Shown: positions 23,101-35,489 of the stretch, one piece after another
How the letters are laid out: each line of letters begins with the position of its first letter
How positions within the stretch are numbered: position 1 is the first letter of the stretch
DNA from: Cannabis sativa
Lineage: Eukaryota > Streptophyta > Magnoliopsida > Rosales > Cannabaceae
Length of the DNA: 64,000 nt
Assembly (NCBI RefSeq): GCF_029168945.1
Contig: NC_083604.1
Coordinates: 40,729,686 to 40,793,685, forward strand
Reading direction: 5' to 3'
Position numbers and translations under genes: made by a program
The notes under the pieces: generated by a model
The model's input: the letters and a program-made list of their open reading frames with translations, nothing else
The model's database searches: none
Told to the model about the DNA's origin: nothing

Positions 23101-26100
23101 TGTGTTGCTGCTGCTTCATACAGATTGAGGAGAAACATAGGGACCTTTGTCGCTTAGTGATACAGTTCATACCTCCTGTAATGCCTCCTCAGTTACCTGG
23201 TTCGGTGTTTAGGACATTTTTACAAAACCTCTTATTGAAGAACAGAGGGGCAGATCGCAATCTCCCACCTCCTGGAGTTTCTAGCAATTCTGTTCTGGTT
23301 TCTTTGTACACAGTTCTACTTCATTTTCTATCAGAAGGCTTTGGCATGGGGGACATCTGCAGCTGGCTGAAGAGGAGTGAAAATGGTTCTGATGTTGGTT
23401 TTCTTCATAGGGGTGGTGAGCGGAGTTTTCCAGTTGGCCTGTTCCTAAAAAATGATTCCCATCGAACAGACATTTCTAGGCTTGGTGGTTCTTTTAATCA
23501 TTTATTGAAATTGCATCTTGTCAATGATGAAGATGATGAAGTAGTTCGGTGGGAAGAAGGCTGTATGGATGATGAAGAAACAAGAGTAACTCATTTAAGC
23601 AGGCAAAAACCATGTTGCTGCTCAAATTACGATGCTGATTTTGCTAGGAGCTTGAAGAACCCTATTAGATACATAAACAAAGGTTCTCGTTCTCACTGTG
23701 GCCCTATTTCAGAGAGATCTGCTCATGTTGCTGCAGAATGCAGTGCTGGAAGTTTAAACGATGAGATAGCAGACAAACCAAGCTCCAGTGATCAATCTGA
23801 ATCTGAGTTTGGTTACCATTCTGTGCAGCAGTTGAGGTTTGTACCCAGGGAGAGTAACATGTCTTCAGCGACATTAAGAGAAGAAGAACTTCTTGATGTT
23901 TTGCTGTTGCTGTATCATATAGGTCTTGCACCCAACTTTAAGCAGGTGAGGAGCTGTAATGAAGTAGTATTTTCTTATTAGAAAGATTCAGTGCTGTTGA
24001 CTATTTTTATTCTTCTTGCATGCAGGCTAACAGTTTTTTAAATGCTGAGTGTTCTGTTTGTTATGCTTTATATTTGTATTTTACTTCTATCTTTGCTTGA
24101 TGTTGTTCTGCTATCCTTTGTGACGTGATCTTTTATTTTTTTCCCTCACAGTTAATAAATGTGTATTACATACATTTGACCTTATATTGTTAGCTGATAG
24201 GTAGGAGCTAATCTAAAACATTTGTGCTGGGTACAATCTGTATTAGTCATTATCTAGCTGTTCTCTGGCCCTTGTTTTATTTTATTTATTTATTTATTAT
24301 TCTGATGTATAACTAGATTGTACGCCTCAGTCAGTATTCTTTACTTGCTTTCTCACCTTTCTTATTCAGCTCATAGGTAATACCCTTTTGTTTACTGTTT
24401 GGGACTCTTGATTATAATTTATGGGGGCTTCTTTCCTATTTCAGTCTGCAGGAATTGTATTTATAATATGCTTATGCACTTATGTATATCTTATTATAGG
24501 CTTCATATTACATGTCTCACCAATCACAATCAATATCCCTACTTGAAGAAGTGGATAAACAAATAAGAGAACGAGCATGTAGTGAACAACTTAAGCGTCT
24601 GAAAGAAGCTCGTAACAATTACCGGGAAGAAGTTATAGATTGCGTCAGACGTTGTGCATGGTAAGATGTTTGTCTTGAAGATATGTTACTCAAAATGTTT
24701 TACTTATATTTGTTTTATTCTTCGGAAAATCTTTAGTACATGTATATTTTTGTGCTTTTCCATAAATTCAGGGGTAGCACTTGCTCTTGTAATGCATGCC
24801 TTTCAGTTACCGCATCTCTTGTGGAGTATAGATTGAGTTTGTTCACAGTTGCTTATGTTGATCAATGTATGCCTTTCAGGTATCGCATCTCTCTGTTTTC
24901 TCGATGGAAGCAAAGAGGAATGTATGCAACATGCATCTGGACAGTCCAATTGCTTCTAATTCTTAGTAAAGTGGATTCACTGTTCTTATACATACCTGAA
25001 TTTTATCTGGAATCTCTGGTAAATTTGATTCTTTGTAATCCTGTAAATCTTAGTTGGAGATGTCATATTACATATTTTATTTATAGATTTATAGATTATT
25101 CAATTTCTCCTTGCTATAAGAATTTTGATTTATTGTTTCATTCTATCTTTTGCCAGACAATAGTTGCATGCTTGACAGAAAATTTCTGGAAATGCTTTGA
25201 ATATTTGTATTGATTAATGATTCTCCCTTTTAAGATAACAATTTTCTGCAAATTTAAGATATTTTTCCCTAGAGCTCTCTCTCTCTCTCATGTTTTCGGA
25301 AGTAATGCAAATTAATTACAGTTGGTTCGTTTACTTGCATAAAAAATTCAGTTTGTAAGGTTTTAGTAATTAGATGATGCCATATTTCTTCAGTCTAGTC
25401 TAAATGGTTGGTTCAGTTATGTTATTGTTTGTGAATATGTACTTAATTAGCATGTGGCAATGAACCATGAGTGATTTCGAGCCAATAAAGTGGTACATGA
25501 TATATTTTGTTGTCCTCTTAATGACTGTCTACAATTTCTTTTTAGGTTGATTGTTTTCATGTGTTGCGTAAGAGTGATCCTCCATTTGTCCCATCATCAA
25601 TTTTTATCAAGCAAGGGCTTGCCTCATTTGTAAGTATTGTCTATAATGAGATTCAAATTAATTGGCTGTCCTTTTTGTCCAGTAATTACTTTGTTACATT
25701 TTGATTTTATCAAGTGACGGAGATTCAAATTAATTGGCTGTCCTTTTTGTCAGGTTACTTTCGTAGTCACACACTTCAATGATCCTAGGATATCAAGTGC
25801 AGAACTAAGGGATCTTCTTCTTCAGTCTATCTCTGTATTGGTACAGTACAAGGAATATCTGGCAGTTTTTGAGAGCAACAAAGCAGCTACCCAAAGGATG
25901 CCGAAAGCATTGCTTTCTGCCTTTGACAACAGATCCTGGATCCCAGTAACAAACATTCTTCTGCGGTTGTGCAAGGGATCTGGCTTTTGTTCTTCAAAGC
26001 ACGGAGAATCTTCGTTGTCATCTGTTATGTTTCAGGTAAATTTGGTCACTGTTGCTTCAGACCTTTATACTGTATTTTGCTGGTAATTTTCTGATTGTCA

Positions 26101-28151
26101 ATCTTGTTGTTCTGTTTTGGTGGTTTGAACTTTTGATTCATAAAGAGGTTGTTGAGGGAAGCTTGCATAAATGATGAAGAGCTGTTTTCAGCATTTCTTA
26201 ATCGCCTATTTAATATGCTCAGCTGGACAATGACTGAATTCTCAGTTTCAGTTCGAGAAATGCAAGAAAAATACCAGGTATCATTGTGATATTTTAGTGT
26301 TTTGAGTAGTATACCTTTTTTTTTTCTCTTGGTAATATTTATCTAACTAAGTGGTTTAAGGTATTTAATTGTTATTAAATGGGAAAGAAAATCTGCTCCT
26401 TGCTTTCCAAAATTTTATTATTATTGCAGCTTTTTGATGGAGGTTTCCTGTTTAAATTGTGTCGGATGATGAATTTTATTCTGTGTGGTATATGTTTTTT
26501 TAAATGCATATTTCTAAACCTGCTTTGTTATCTTTTTCTGCCATGAGATATTTCTGTGTAATTGCTGCCTATCATCTTTGCAGGTGTTAGACTTTCATCA
26601 AAAGAAATGCAGTTTCATATTTGACCTCTCGTGTAATCTTACAAGGGTTTTGGAATTCTGTTCCCATGAGATACCTCAAGCATTTCTGAGAGGAACTGAC
26701 ACGAACCTCCGGAGGTTAATAGAATTGATTGTCTTTATTCTAAACCACATAACTTGTGCAGCAGATGCTGAGTTTTTTGACTTGTACGTTCCATTCTAGC
26801 GATTCACTCTACTTTTATCTATTAAATTATGTTTTCTTTCTCTAGTTTATCTTTTGTTTTGTCTTAAAATTGCGTACATCCTAATATGAATCGGTAATTA
26901 GCCTTTGTGAGTCCAGCTGCATTTAAAGGTAGAGTCTAGAGATGGCTAGCTATTATGTCTAGTCCAATTTTTCTTTGGGATTATTAATTTCATTCGTTGT
27001 GGCATATATTCCCCTTTTCTTCCCTAAACCACCAAAACCAGGATAGTCTTTTTAATATTACTATTTGTCCTATTATTTTATTTTATTTTGAAGTTTCCAC
27101 CTGTGGTTGAGTCATGGGGTTGGGCGGGTGGGTCTACGGTTCAAGTTTCATGTATATATTATTTATTATTAGTGTAACTTTAAAAAAGAAAGAATTTAGT
27201 GTCTACTATATTAGTTCTTTTACTTGCCTTTGCAACAAATTTTTGCAGGTCAGTTAGACGAAATGGTCAGTCTTTAGACAAAGTAAACAGAGGAATGATA
27301 TTAGCACCTCTTGTTGGGATTATTTTAAACTTGTTGGATGCTAGTGAACATATGAAGTTTGCGGAAAACAACGATGTGGTGGCCATTTTCGCAAGTATGG
27401 ATTGCCCTGCTAGAGTTCATTGTGGATTCCAGTTCCTATTGGATTACAACTGGGTTTGTTCCTTTCCATTTTAATTTATCTTATTGGGTTTCCTTTCCGC
27501 TTATGTTTCTAAGATGGGAATAATCTCTCTTTAAAATTCCTAATTTCGTGTAACTTTCAAGTCTTTGAGCAGACAACATATAAATTATGTTCTTATTATA
27601 TCCTGCAATATAACATCAAGTTAGATTTTAGATTATTCCCTCTATATAGGTATTGCTCTTAAAAATGTGAACTGACACCACAATTTTGAAAATGCTCCTT
27701 CCTGAAATGCATGTATATTGTTATTATTTTTTTTTGACTGGATATTCAAGGTTCTTAAATTAGGTTCAACTTTGGAATTTCCACCAGAAGTATCACACCA
27801 TGTTTACCAATATCTTCTAATCTATTTTGTTTACTTCATGCTTTCCAGGGTGGATCTTTTAGAGGGGATAGTTATCTTACAAAGCTTGAACAGCTAGAAG
27901 ATTTCTTGGCTCTCCTTATTAGCCGTAGTGAGTCTGAAAAAGTTGGTGAGATGGGTTGTGAAGAAGAAACAGATGTGAATGACAGCATTTGCTGCATCTG
28001 TTATACCAGTGAAGCAGATGCTAGATTTGTGCCTTGTTCTCACATGTCTTGTTATGGATGCATAACAAGACATCTGTTGAATTGCCAAAGATGCTTCTTC
28101 TGCAATGCTACTGTTCTTGAAGTTGTCAGGATTGGCGAGAAAACATATTAA
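20183..28151 (+). CDS. RKP: RKP/KPC1-type E3 ubiquitin ligase (SPRY + RING-HC), ten coding exons
   Basis: Coding exons inferred from GT-AG borders and phase: 20183-21682, 23124-23945, 24500-24660, 24880-25018, 25546-25629, 25754-26035, 26146-26277, 26584-26783, 27249-27453, 27849-28151. They total 3828 nt, about 1275 residues, close to the 1280 I recall for Arabidopsis RKP. A SPRY domain covers about residues 145-268 (WKGKWMYEVILETSG, LGWATISC, GDVIGCCIDLDQ, ITFYRNG). The C terminus holds a C3HC4 RING: Cys 1223, 1226, 1238, His 1240, Cys 1243, 1246, 1257, 1260. The long middle is helical, without named motifs. In plants RKP, related to animal KPC1 (RNF123), is reported to target the CDK inhibitor KRP1 for ubiquitination and so affects the cell cycle; that role is transferred from family knowledge. 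No frameshift or in-frame stop was seen. Intron 1 is longest (1.44 kb). Confidence 0.93.
21683..23123 (+). other. Intron 1 of the RKP homologue
   Basis: The 1441-bp intron runs from AAG|GTACAT to TACAG|ATTGAG. It is AT-rich and holds only short chance open frames (for example 22412-22642). No transposon ends were recognised. Confidence 0.85.
25640..25753 (+). repeat. Duplicated splice-acceptor segment in intron 5 of the RKP homologue
   Basis: A 32-bp sequence starting GAGATTCAAATTAATTGGCT and ending CCTTTTTGTC occurs at 25648-25679 and, identically, at 25720-25751. The second copy supplies the real acceptor (TTTTTGTCAG|GTTACT). The first is followed by CAG as well (GTCCAG|TAATTA) and could act as a decoy. 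The intervening sequence is 40 bp. Confidence 0.85.
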
Positions 28152-28640
28152 AAGAATGCTCTGAATTATCTTTACTCGGGTTCTTTTGATGATGGCTCGT
28201 TATCTTTCTCGAGCTGGTTCATGGCAGAAACATGTTTTCTTATGAAAGACTCTCCGATCTGACTGGTCAAAGCAAGTGTCGAGGTTGGCAGATGATGTGG
28301 AACACAAAAGAAAATCTAAAAGAATAGGGAAACCCAATAAAAAAGAAACGGGAAAGGAAAAAGGAGGGGGGAATGGGCGGACAAGAGAACATAAAATAAA
28401 ATTTAATTGATATGGTTTGCTTATTAGAAATTATAATTTAATTATATGTATTTATAGTAATACTGTGTGTAAAGGAAAGGAGGTTGATAGGATAAAGGGG
28501 TCTGCAGTCTAGAATAGGACTGGTTGGGGTGGTTAGTTAAAGAATTTTGTAGAGGAAGCAAGGCACATTATTATTCTGTAAATATGAGATGTAAATGGAA
28601 AGGAAATTCCTTCAGTTTTTTTCTGTGACAATGTTGTCCT
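28152..28640 (+). other. 3' UTR and downstream region of the RKP homologue
   Basis: Follows the TAA stop at 28149-28151. The region is moderately AT-rich with a purine-rich patch (28300-28375) and several weak AATAAA-like words. The exact poly(A) site cannot be set from sequence. Confidence 0.5.
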
Positions 28641-29400
28641 CTCTTTACGAGGACATTTATAAGCTCGCATATACATCCATACCCGAAAAACTATTTAGCA
28701 GTGATTTTTCAAGTCACCATCTACAACTACATCTTCAATACAAGTAATGAAATTGCTCAAAAACATGTTGGTATGATTTTTTTTGGCTTAACATTTTGAT
28801 ATGATTTATTAGGTAATTTAAGAATTTTGTTTTAACTATTCATATATTATGAATAAATAATAGTAATAATAATAATCATGTTAAAATAATAATAATAATA
28901 AGTATGTAGATGGTCAAATCACAGGTGGTGGTGGACTTCAACGATCAAGTCAATCACTAATTCGAAAAACTAATAGCGAAAAGCAAGAAGATATAGAAAA
29001 TAAATATTTCTATCCTAGAGTGGTGGTAAAAGACTAATATTAGTATAAAAGTATTGCGCTAAGTGCTTGAGTGAATTTAGTGAGTGAAGTTGAGATCCTC
29101 CTTCAAGATTTCAGGTTCATTCCTTAGCTCTTGATGGTTTGTCTCTTCAACTTTGAAGAATGGATGTGGGAAGTGTTTTGCCCTTTTTTCAAGTAAAGTA
29201 TAAATTCTTTTGGATCGATTGCAGATTAATCTCCATACTTTGTCTCTGACTTATCTTGTGGCATGTTTATACAAGGCTCATCTGGAATTAGGATTTGGTC
29301 AAAGTCCAAAGTATTTTGAATGAGTGTGATGTATTTATTAACTTGGTTTGATGGATTGTAATTTTTATATGTTATCTGTGTTTTTGAAAAGGTGACAAGC
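28641..29400. other. Intergenic sequence with a short ATA microsatellite
   Basis: Imperfect (AAT)n runs lie at about 28853-28903. No gene is supported, and open frames near 29226-29411 are short and unremarkable. Confidence 0.55.
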
Positions 29401-29419
29401 GACCTTTCCAAAGTATGAT

Positions 29420-30290
29420 TTGTTCGGAATGGCCTGGATCACAATCCTTCCACACAATGGGCCTGGGCCCATTTGAAGCGGAGAAGCCTCGCCTCTGAAG
29501 ACGAGGCTCCTTTGGATCTGGAAGGCTTCTAAATATCCAGAAGACGTAATAAGCAAAGACCTCCGAATGAGCACTAGGATGCAACTAAAGAGGAATTCCA
29601 AGAGGCGCCTCTAGAGGCCCTTTGAGGGGTGATGTGGCTTCCCTCTAACGCTTGGTCCCACCAAATTAGATCTTGTCTCCTATGTCAGAACATGGTAGCG
29701 CGTGCACCACCAAATGAAACACATCCTTTTTGTCCAACGACGCCTATCTAACATCATTGTCTACTGTGGTAGTGCTCGCGCATGACACTTGTCCCTAACT
29801 GCGCATGCCCCATTTTGTACAGACACCTTCACCCCACGAGCCAAACTTCTGCCATTGGGCCTTGAGTCATGTATTTTATGTATCTACCCCAATAGTGGGC
29901 CTAGTTTACACAGTACCCCTAGCAAGTCATGATTATGCCTAGATCCAGATCCTAGCATAGAAATATCTCATTACACCTTCGTGCACGGGACACAATTCAC
30001 TTCAAATATTTTAGGGTTTCTTCTTCTCTATTCCAAATAAACCCAAGTGAGGAAAAATAAGAAGAAGCTATAATTCTTCAGCTTGTAAGACCCCATTGTA
30101 ATACACCAAAGCCTTTCGGTTAATCATTGACTCGTGGACGAGGATTAATTAATACCCAAACCACGTGAAAATCTCCATCTCTATTACTTAATTACTTATT
30201 TAATTTCTTAAGCTCTTTTTTAGTTTAATTTTCAAAAATCTCGATAAATATTTTAGTATTTTCATTGAGAGTTGAAGAAAGATTTGAAGC
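29420..30290 (+). mobile_element. Probable 5' LTR/leader of a Gypsy-like element, plus orientation
   Basis: Sequence typical of a plant Gypsy LTR: a moderately GC-rich U3 with GAGGCGCCTCTAGAGGCCC (about 29602), a U5-like end with TAAGACCCCATTGTAATACA (about 30086), and TATTTTAGTATTTTCATTGA at 30248. It leads into a gag-like frame at 30309. The last phrase recurs on the minus strand at about 34765-34790 in the opposed element. Exact LTR borders were not resolved and no second LTR lies in the window. Confidence 0.5.
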
Positions 30291-30308
30291 TGCCTTGCAT
30301 CTGCAAAA

Positions 30309-30945
30309 ATGGTGGCTACTCGAAAGACCGTTGTCAAGAAACCCCCTCCTCTAGGCTAGTATGTCATCATGGACGATGCTATCTGATCCTTCCAGGGCAT
30401 GCCTTGTGGAGCACTATGAGGGATGAAGAAGCGTCCAAAGCTGGCAGCCGAAGAGCTGAGACAACTTAACATTAGGAATAATTTGTTGAGAAAAACCCAT
30501 AATACAAGGAAGAGGAGGAAGAAGACAACAGTGAAATTAGAGATGATTATTACTATGAGCAAGACCTCAAGGTGTTCCGAGTATTTGGCGAGCTAGCTGA
30601 ATCTCAACGAAAGCTAGCAGAGCAAGAAGCTTTCTCTCATCAAATGGAGAAAATGATGGCACGACTGCAAGCTAAACTCGCGATATAGATGAGGACTCTG
30701 AGGAAGATTCTCTAGAATAGCCTATTGACATGGAAAAAAGAGAAAACTCTACTGATGTTGGAACCTCGGCTCCTATGAAGGACAAGGGGAAGGCAAAGGT
30801 AAGCGAGCCTTAACCTAAAATTGTCCCATTACCTCCTAAAAGTAATGTGAACATAACCAACCAGCCCTTGCGGACAAAGAAGGCCACCAATTCCTCCAGG
30901 CTTGGACGTTGTTTTGCTCTGCAAGGCAAAGTTATGTGTAACGAT
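30309..30945 (+). pseudogene. Broken gag N-terminal region of the plus-oriented Gypsy-like element
   Basis: ATG at 30309 opens MVATRKTVVKKPPPLG and then a stop. After that, pieces in shifting frames read KKRPKLAAEELRQLNIRNNL, QDLKVFRVFGELAESQRKLA (coiled-coil-like) and EDSEEDSLE, then MKDKGKAKVSEP and PLPPKSNVNITNQPLRTKKA. Charged, low-complexity sequence of this kind suits the N-terminal part of plant Gypsy gag. At least three stops or shifts make it non-functional. The frame ends where a minus-strand gag fragment begins (about 30945), so two elements meet here. Confidence 0.5.
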
Positions 30946-30949
30946 AAGC

Positions 30950-33900
30950 TTGGTACTCAGGTGCAAAGTTGTGTCTCTATGTCTTCTATTAGGACTGTGA
31001 ATGTAGTGAACTTTGAGGCATTTTCCCGAGGATGTTGTTCGGAGTTGCCATTGAACTTGCTTTTCTTCCCATCACCTTATTTATTGCCGGTGTGTGACCT
31101 TTTTCCTCCTTGATTAGATATGTTGGGATTTTTTGAATTCTGGTCTAGCTGGATAGATGTATCGGCTGTAGTGGTGTGTTGTTTTGTCCAACGGTATCTA
31201 CACGCCGCACTGCTTCTTCGAGCTTGATAAATCCATATGCTCAATCCAAGAATTTTGCCATTGATCCCACAATTAGTCTTATTATATCCTTCCACAACTC
31301 TCCTACAGGTTCGATACCTTCCAGTATTGCGGCCAACCTTCCTTCTTCGGTTAGCCCCTTTACCTTTGTTTCTTCAATCATGAACCTGCTGATGTAAGCT
31401 TTTAAAGGTTCTCCTAGTATTTGCTTCACTTGTACTAGGTCTTCTAAATGGGAGGGAAGCTGAAGAGAAGAGGAAAATTGTGCATGGAATTTAGATAAAA
31501 AAGAGATCCATGAACTGAACTATTGGATATTTATTTTACCAGGATCTTAGATCTACTCACAAGTATGTTGTTTAAACACCCTAAATATGAACTTTCTAAA
31601 ACGATAAATTAAACACATATAAAGTTAAGAAAACCTTACATTGATGCAGCGGAATTAATGTCTCCTTCCACTCAGATCTCTAACCCTTGTATCCTTTCTG
31701 TAGCAGAGTATAATCAAGATCTGAGCCCGAATGTCCTTCTTCTTCAAGTTTGATCCTTCACAGTCTTCCAATCTATGATTGAGTTACTGCTTGCTGTGTG
31801 TGGGCACTTACTCTTTCACTAGGATTCGAAATTGATGAAGGAGAAAAGAGAGGGATGATTTCGGCCAGGTATAGAAAGTGGGGAAGGCTCAGTTTTTCTG
31901 AAGAGAGAAATTTCTGTCAGAAAGCTAATGAAAGCATGTTATGAAAACTTGTGATTTGACTGAGCCATCACTTTCTATTTATAGGCAACTACTAGGTTTA
32001 GGTTAGGAATTATTTGGCATTAAAATAATGAAAATATTAATTTGAAAAACCTCATTAAGTGGCCGGCCATGGTGTTGTAGTGGGCCCCACTTGATTTTGC
32101 AGTTTTATCAAATTTTATCTCTATTTTCTCAAAAACGCCAATTTTCCAATTCTAACCTTTTAAATGCCTAAACTAATTATTTAATAACTAAAATAGATTA
32201 TTAAATAATATGTCATTTAATTTAATTATTAATTAGACAAATAAAGTCCATTAATAAATAAATAAACCCAGAAACTCTTTTCTTTACAATTTCACCCCTA
32301 CTTAGTGAAAATTCATAAAATTAGACATAGTCTAACTTTAGAATTATAATTGATCAATCACGAATCAATTAATGAGTCTTACAAGCAGAATGTTCTCAAC
32401 TAGAATGGGGACCATGGATCTATATGCTGAGCTTCCAATAAGTGAACCAAATTTACCAAGTAAATTCCTACTTATTAATTCTTCGTTGAATCCACTCTTA
32501 GAACTTAGAATTGCACTCTCAGACTTATATAGAGCATATTATATGTTCCACGATATCAATATGCTATCTCATTTAACCATTGTTATAATCTTATTGTGAT
32601 TTAAAGATCCTCTATATAGATGATCTACATCGAGATGGGATTTCTTTACTGTTCTCACCCCTCAATGTATTTTGTCCCTTAAAACACTTAGCGACCTGTA
32701 AATGGTGTTTAATGATCTAATAATTAGTCAGTTAAACAAGAGCTCATCCATTTACTTCTATTTGCTAAGCTCGAAGGGAATCATCACTTTACTTCTATAC
32801 ACCAGTAGAAGCTATAGATTCTATATTTATGTTCAGTACTCCCACTCAATCATACTATCATGTTCCCAAAATATACGTATCACCCTGACCTAAAAGTAGG
32901 CTTAACTAATAAATCAAAGAACATGAATAGTACTCCTGAGTTGAGCCTAAGCATAGCAGGATTTAGATTCTTTTAATCTTAAGATCAACTACTGATATTG
33001 ACTTGGAAATATATATATAACGGTAAGTTTGTAATATCTTAACTTAGTTGCAATATCGGTCCAGTCCAATGTATACTCCATACATTCAAAACTAGTATAC
33101 TTTACTAATGTCCTGGAAAGAACATAACACTTACTCCAAGTGTAAGTACACATCATCGCTGATTATCACATTAGTGTAAATCCAATAACATTGATGAAAC
33201 AGCAAGACTTTTGATTCATATGATCACAATCACATTCCACTGTGTTGACGATACTGTAATTGTGAATAAACATATGATCTGGATTTAACTGATTTTGTGT
33301 GTAAACATAATAAACATATTAAACCATTAGCATGTAGAATTCATGCAAACACCAATCACTTCAAATTTCTTATATTGATAACTAATCAGATTGTAAAGAG
33401 TTTTATTTAGGGCATAAAACCCAACATGAACGTCCCTGAAGCTATTTTGAAGTACCATTGTTGGGTGACCTATGCTAATGTAGCTGGGAAGATTCTGCAC
33501 TATACATTACCTTTCACCCCTTGCAAGTCCATTTGTATCTCAAAGTATTTCAGGTGAGATAGATGATCTTCTTTTCCTGTATACGTCTTCCATGCTGGCA
33601 TTTTGAACTTTGGGGGTAGGTTGAGAGCATTGAATTCTGGTGAGAACAATGATCCTCTTGCCCGATCAAGTTTAAGATATATGAGTTTTGGGCCGGTCAG
33701 GCCTTTTACGATGCTCTTAAGCCGATCTATTTGTGCTTGCACAAGTGAATGAACTTGGCCAGCCTGTTGACCGACCTGCGTCACATTAGGATCTCTTAGA
33801 ATTGGACTTGAGACATAATTGTTCACTTTATTTGGCTAGATGATAGGAGGAACATTTTGTTAGTCCAGTCTTCTTCTGTGGTTCAAATTGTTTCTAAGGT

Positions 33901-34665
33901 CGTGTACGGTATCTAGTCGGTCAAACACTGATGTGCAAGGGGTCTTTGTATTTGACCAACTTGGTTGATAGGTTGGTCTAATACCTCCGCCTGAGTATGG
34001 TTGTTTAGCTGACTACCTCCTCCCAAGGGGAAGTCTGGTAAGATCTGCCCATCTATCGTTTGGTCCATAATTTAAACCTGTGACCTTGGATTGGACGATT
34101 GATCGATATAAGTCTGTATAGCATGACCAATTACATACTCTTACGACCCATTCTGAGATCACAAGGGGATGCTAGAATCAGTCATTGGTTGCTGACCATT
34201 GACTTGATAAGCCCTTCTGATTAGTACGGTAGCCTGCTTGGAACAATTGTCAATGGCTGCTTACTAGGCTCTCATGACTTGCATCTCTCGATCCCTCCAC
34301 TCTATGAATTGGCGTCTTTATTCATCGAAGGCAAGATTGATAGTTGCTCGGATATCTTATTGGTCATGGTGCAAGATGTTATTGTGGCCTTGCATCAACC
34401 CTAATGCAACTTGCAAGTTCTGAAGCTCAGTATCATCTCTAACTAGCCTTTGAGTGTTTGTTGTGGATGGGATTTCGATGCGAGGAGTGGTCTATTTGGC
34501 TGCCGTACTTGTATTCTTGATTTCTTGTACACCTAGGGTGAACCCAGCCAGAGGGGTAGTCACTCCACCGCCTACTATTGGTGTTTGCGTATTAACTTCT
34601 CTTGGGGTAATCCCTGGTGGATCTTTTGTGTTTCCAAGTGTTTGCATGGTTGTATCTGCCACCAT
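30950..34665 (-). pseudogene. Gypsy gag pseudogene, minus strand, split by a solo LTR
   Basis: The frame starts at ATG 34665 (MVADTTMQTLGNTKDPPGIT) and, with several stops, runs through TELQNLQVALGLMQGHNNIL, then (33826-33480) LNLPPKFKMPAWKTYTGKED, CRIFPATLA and VTQQWYFKIASGTF. It then meets the LTR at 33426 and resumes at 31520: SKFHAQFSSSLQ, LGEPLKAYISRFMIEETKV, ILEGIEPVGELWKDI. It then passes into a basic linker (NPNISNQGGKRSHTGNK) and KFTTFTVLIEDI, ending about 30950. This is the retrotransposon gag domain (PF03732-type) of plant Gypsy elements. Joining the two sides across the 5-bp duplication keeps the sequence collinear. Multiple nonsense codons show it is dead. Confidence 0.85.
31521..33426 (-). 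mobile_element. Solo LTR (copy D) with TGAAC target duplication
   Basis: About 1906 bp collinear with the family LTRs, starting TATTGGATAT (first bases TA instead of TG) and ending CCCAACA. TGAAC stands at 31516-31520 and again at 33427-33431, a clean 5-bp duplication. A minus-strand TATAAATA box lies at 31976-31983. No interior sequence is present, so the element was reduced by LTR-LTR recombination. It sits within the minus-strand gag pseudogene. It is more diverged than the copies at 52-62 kb. Confidence 0.93.
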
Positions 34666-34689
34666 TAGATTGACTGGATTAGTTTAAAC

Positions 34690-35480
34690 TCCCCCACGAG
34701 TTACAACCATTCTGTACCCTATCAAAACTTAAGACAAAAACTTGGGTATTTTTACTCTCAATGAAAGTACTAAAATATTGACCTTGCTTCTAGCCAATGA
34801 TAGGGAGTCTTAATTAAAGTGATTAGATTAAATGAACAGTAGAAAGCAAAGAACAACAAGTAAAGAAAATACCAGGATTTCTAGAGGTTTAGCCCCATGA
34901 TAGTGGTAATAGCCTACTCCCTTTTTTATTGTATTAACTTGTGAGATAAAGAATGAAGTATTCTTTGGCTCTCACAAAAGATCTCTGAGTAATTCTCTCT
35001 TAGATCACTATTTCTTTCTTGAGTGTTCTCTCTGATTAAATTCGTGTTCCTTAATAGTGAGATGAGATCACTATTTTATAGGGGTTGATTACATAGAATG
35101 GTTTTCCTTAATCTATATGAAATAAATAATTACAATGAAGGAATTGGGCAAATCTAAACTAAATTTCTTTATAATCTGAAGGTACGAATCAATCCCACAA
35201 AAGTATGAATTACTTCGTGTCATGCAAGTTTAAAGATATCATCGATCACTGCTGAAATTGCCAACTCACATCTCCAGGTTGGTGCACACGAGTTGATCAC
35301 ACGATCGAGCTGGTCGGATGTTTGTTGATGACTCTGTCCAAACATCCTGCTATATAAGTACAACTTGGACTTTCATATCAATCCTTGTGGGCTGCTCAGA
35401 GTAAAACCATCTGTCCAGATTTAAAAATGCAAGACATGAGTCATCCAGCTAGATGTCACGTCATAGTATAAAATATAGGA
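34690..35480 (-). mobile_element. Probable 5' LTR/leader of the minus-oriented Gypsy-like element
   Basis: It lies just upstream (minus strand) of the gag start at 34665. Read on the minus strand, 35360-34740 contains a TATATAG-type box, then a region with AAATAGTGATCTAAGAGAGA, CTCACAAGTTAATACAATAA and TATTTTAGTACTTTCATTGA, the same closing phrase as at 30248-30267. Borders are unresolved. Confidence 0.5.
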
Positions 35481-35489
35481 TAACAATGG

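Noticed and set aside
30847..31113. 88-residue plus-strand open frame as one gag piece
   Set aside because: Only its first part (to about 30945) fits plus-strand gag; the rest is antisense to the minus-strand gag linker.
34454..34687. 77-residue plus-strand open frame with hydrophobic N terminus
   Set aside because: It is the antisense of the Gypsy gag N terminus, which reads MVADTTMQTLGNTK on the minus strand.
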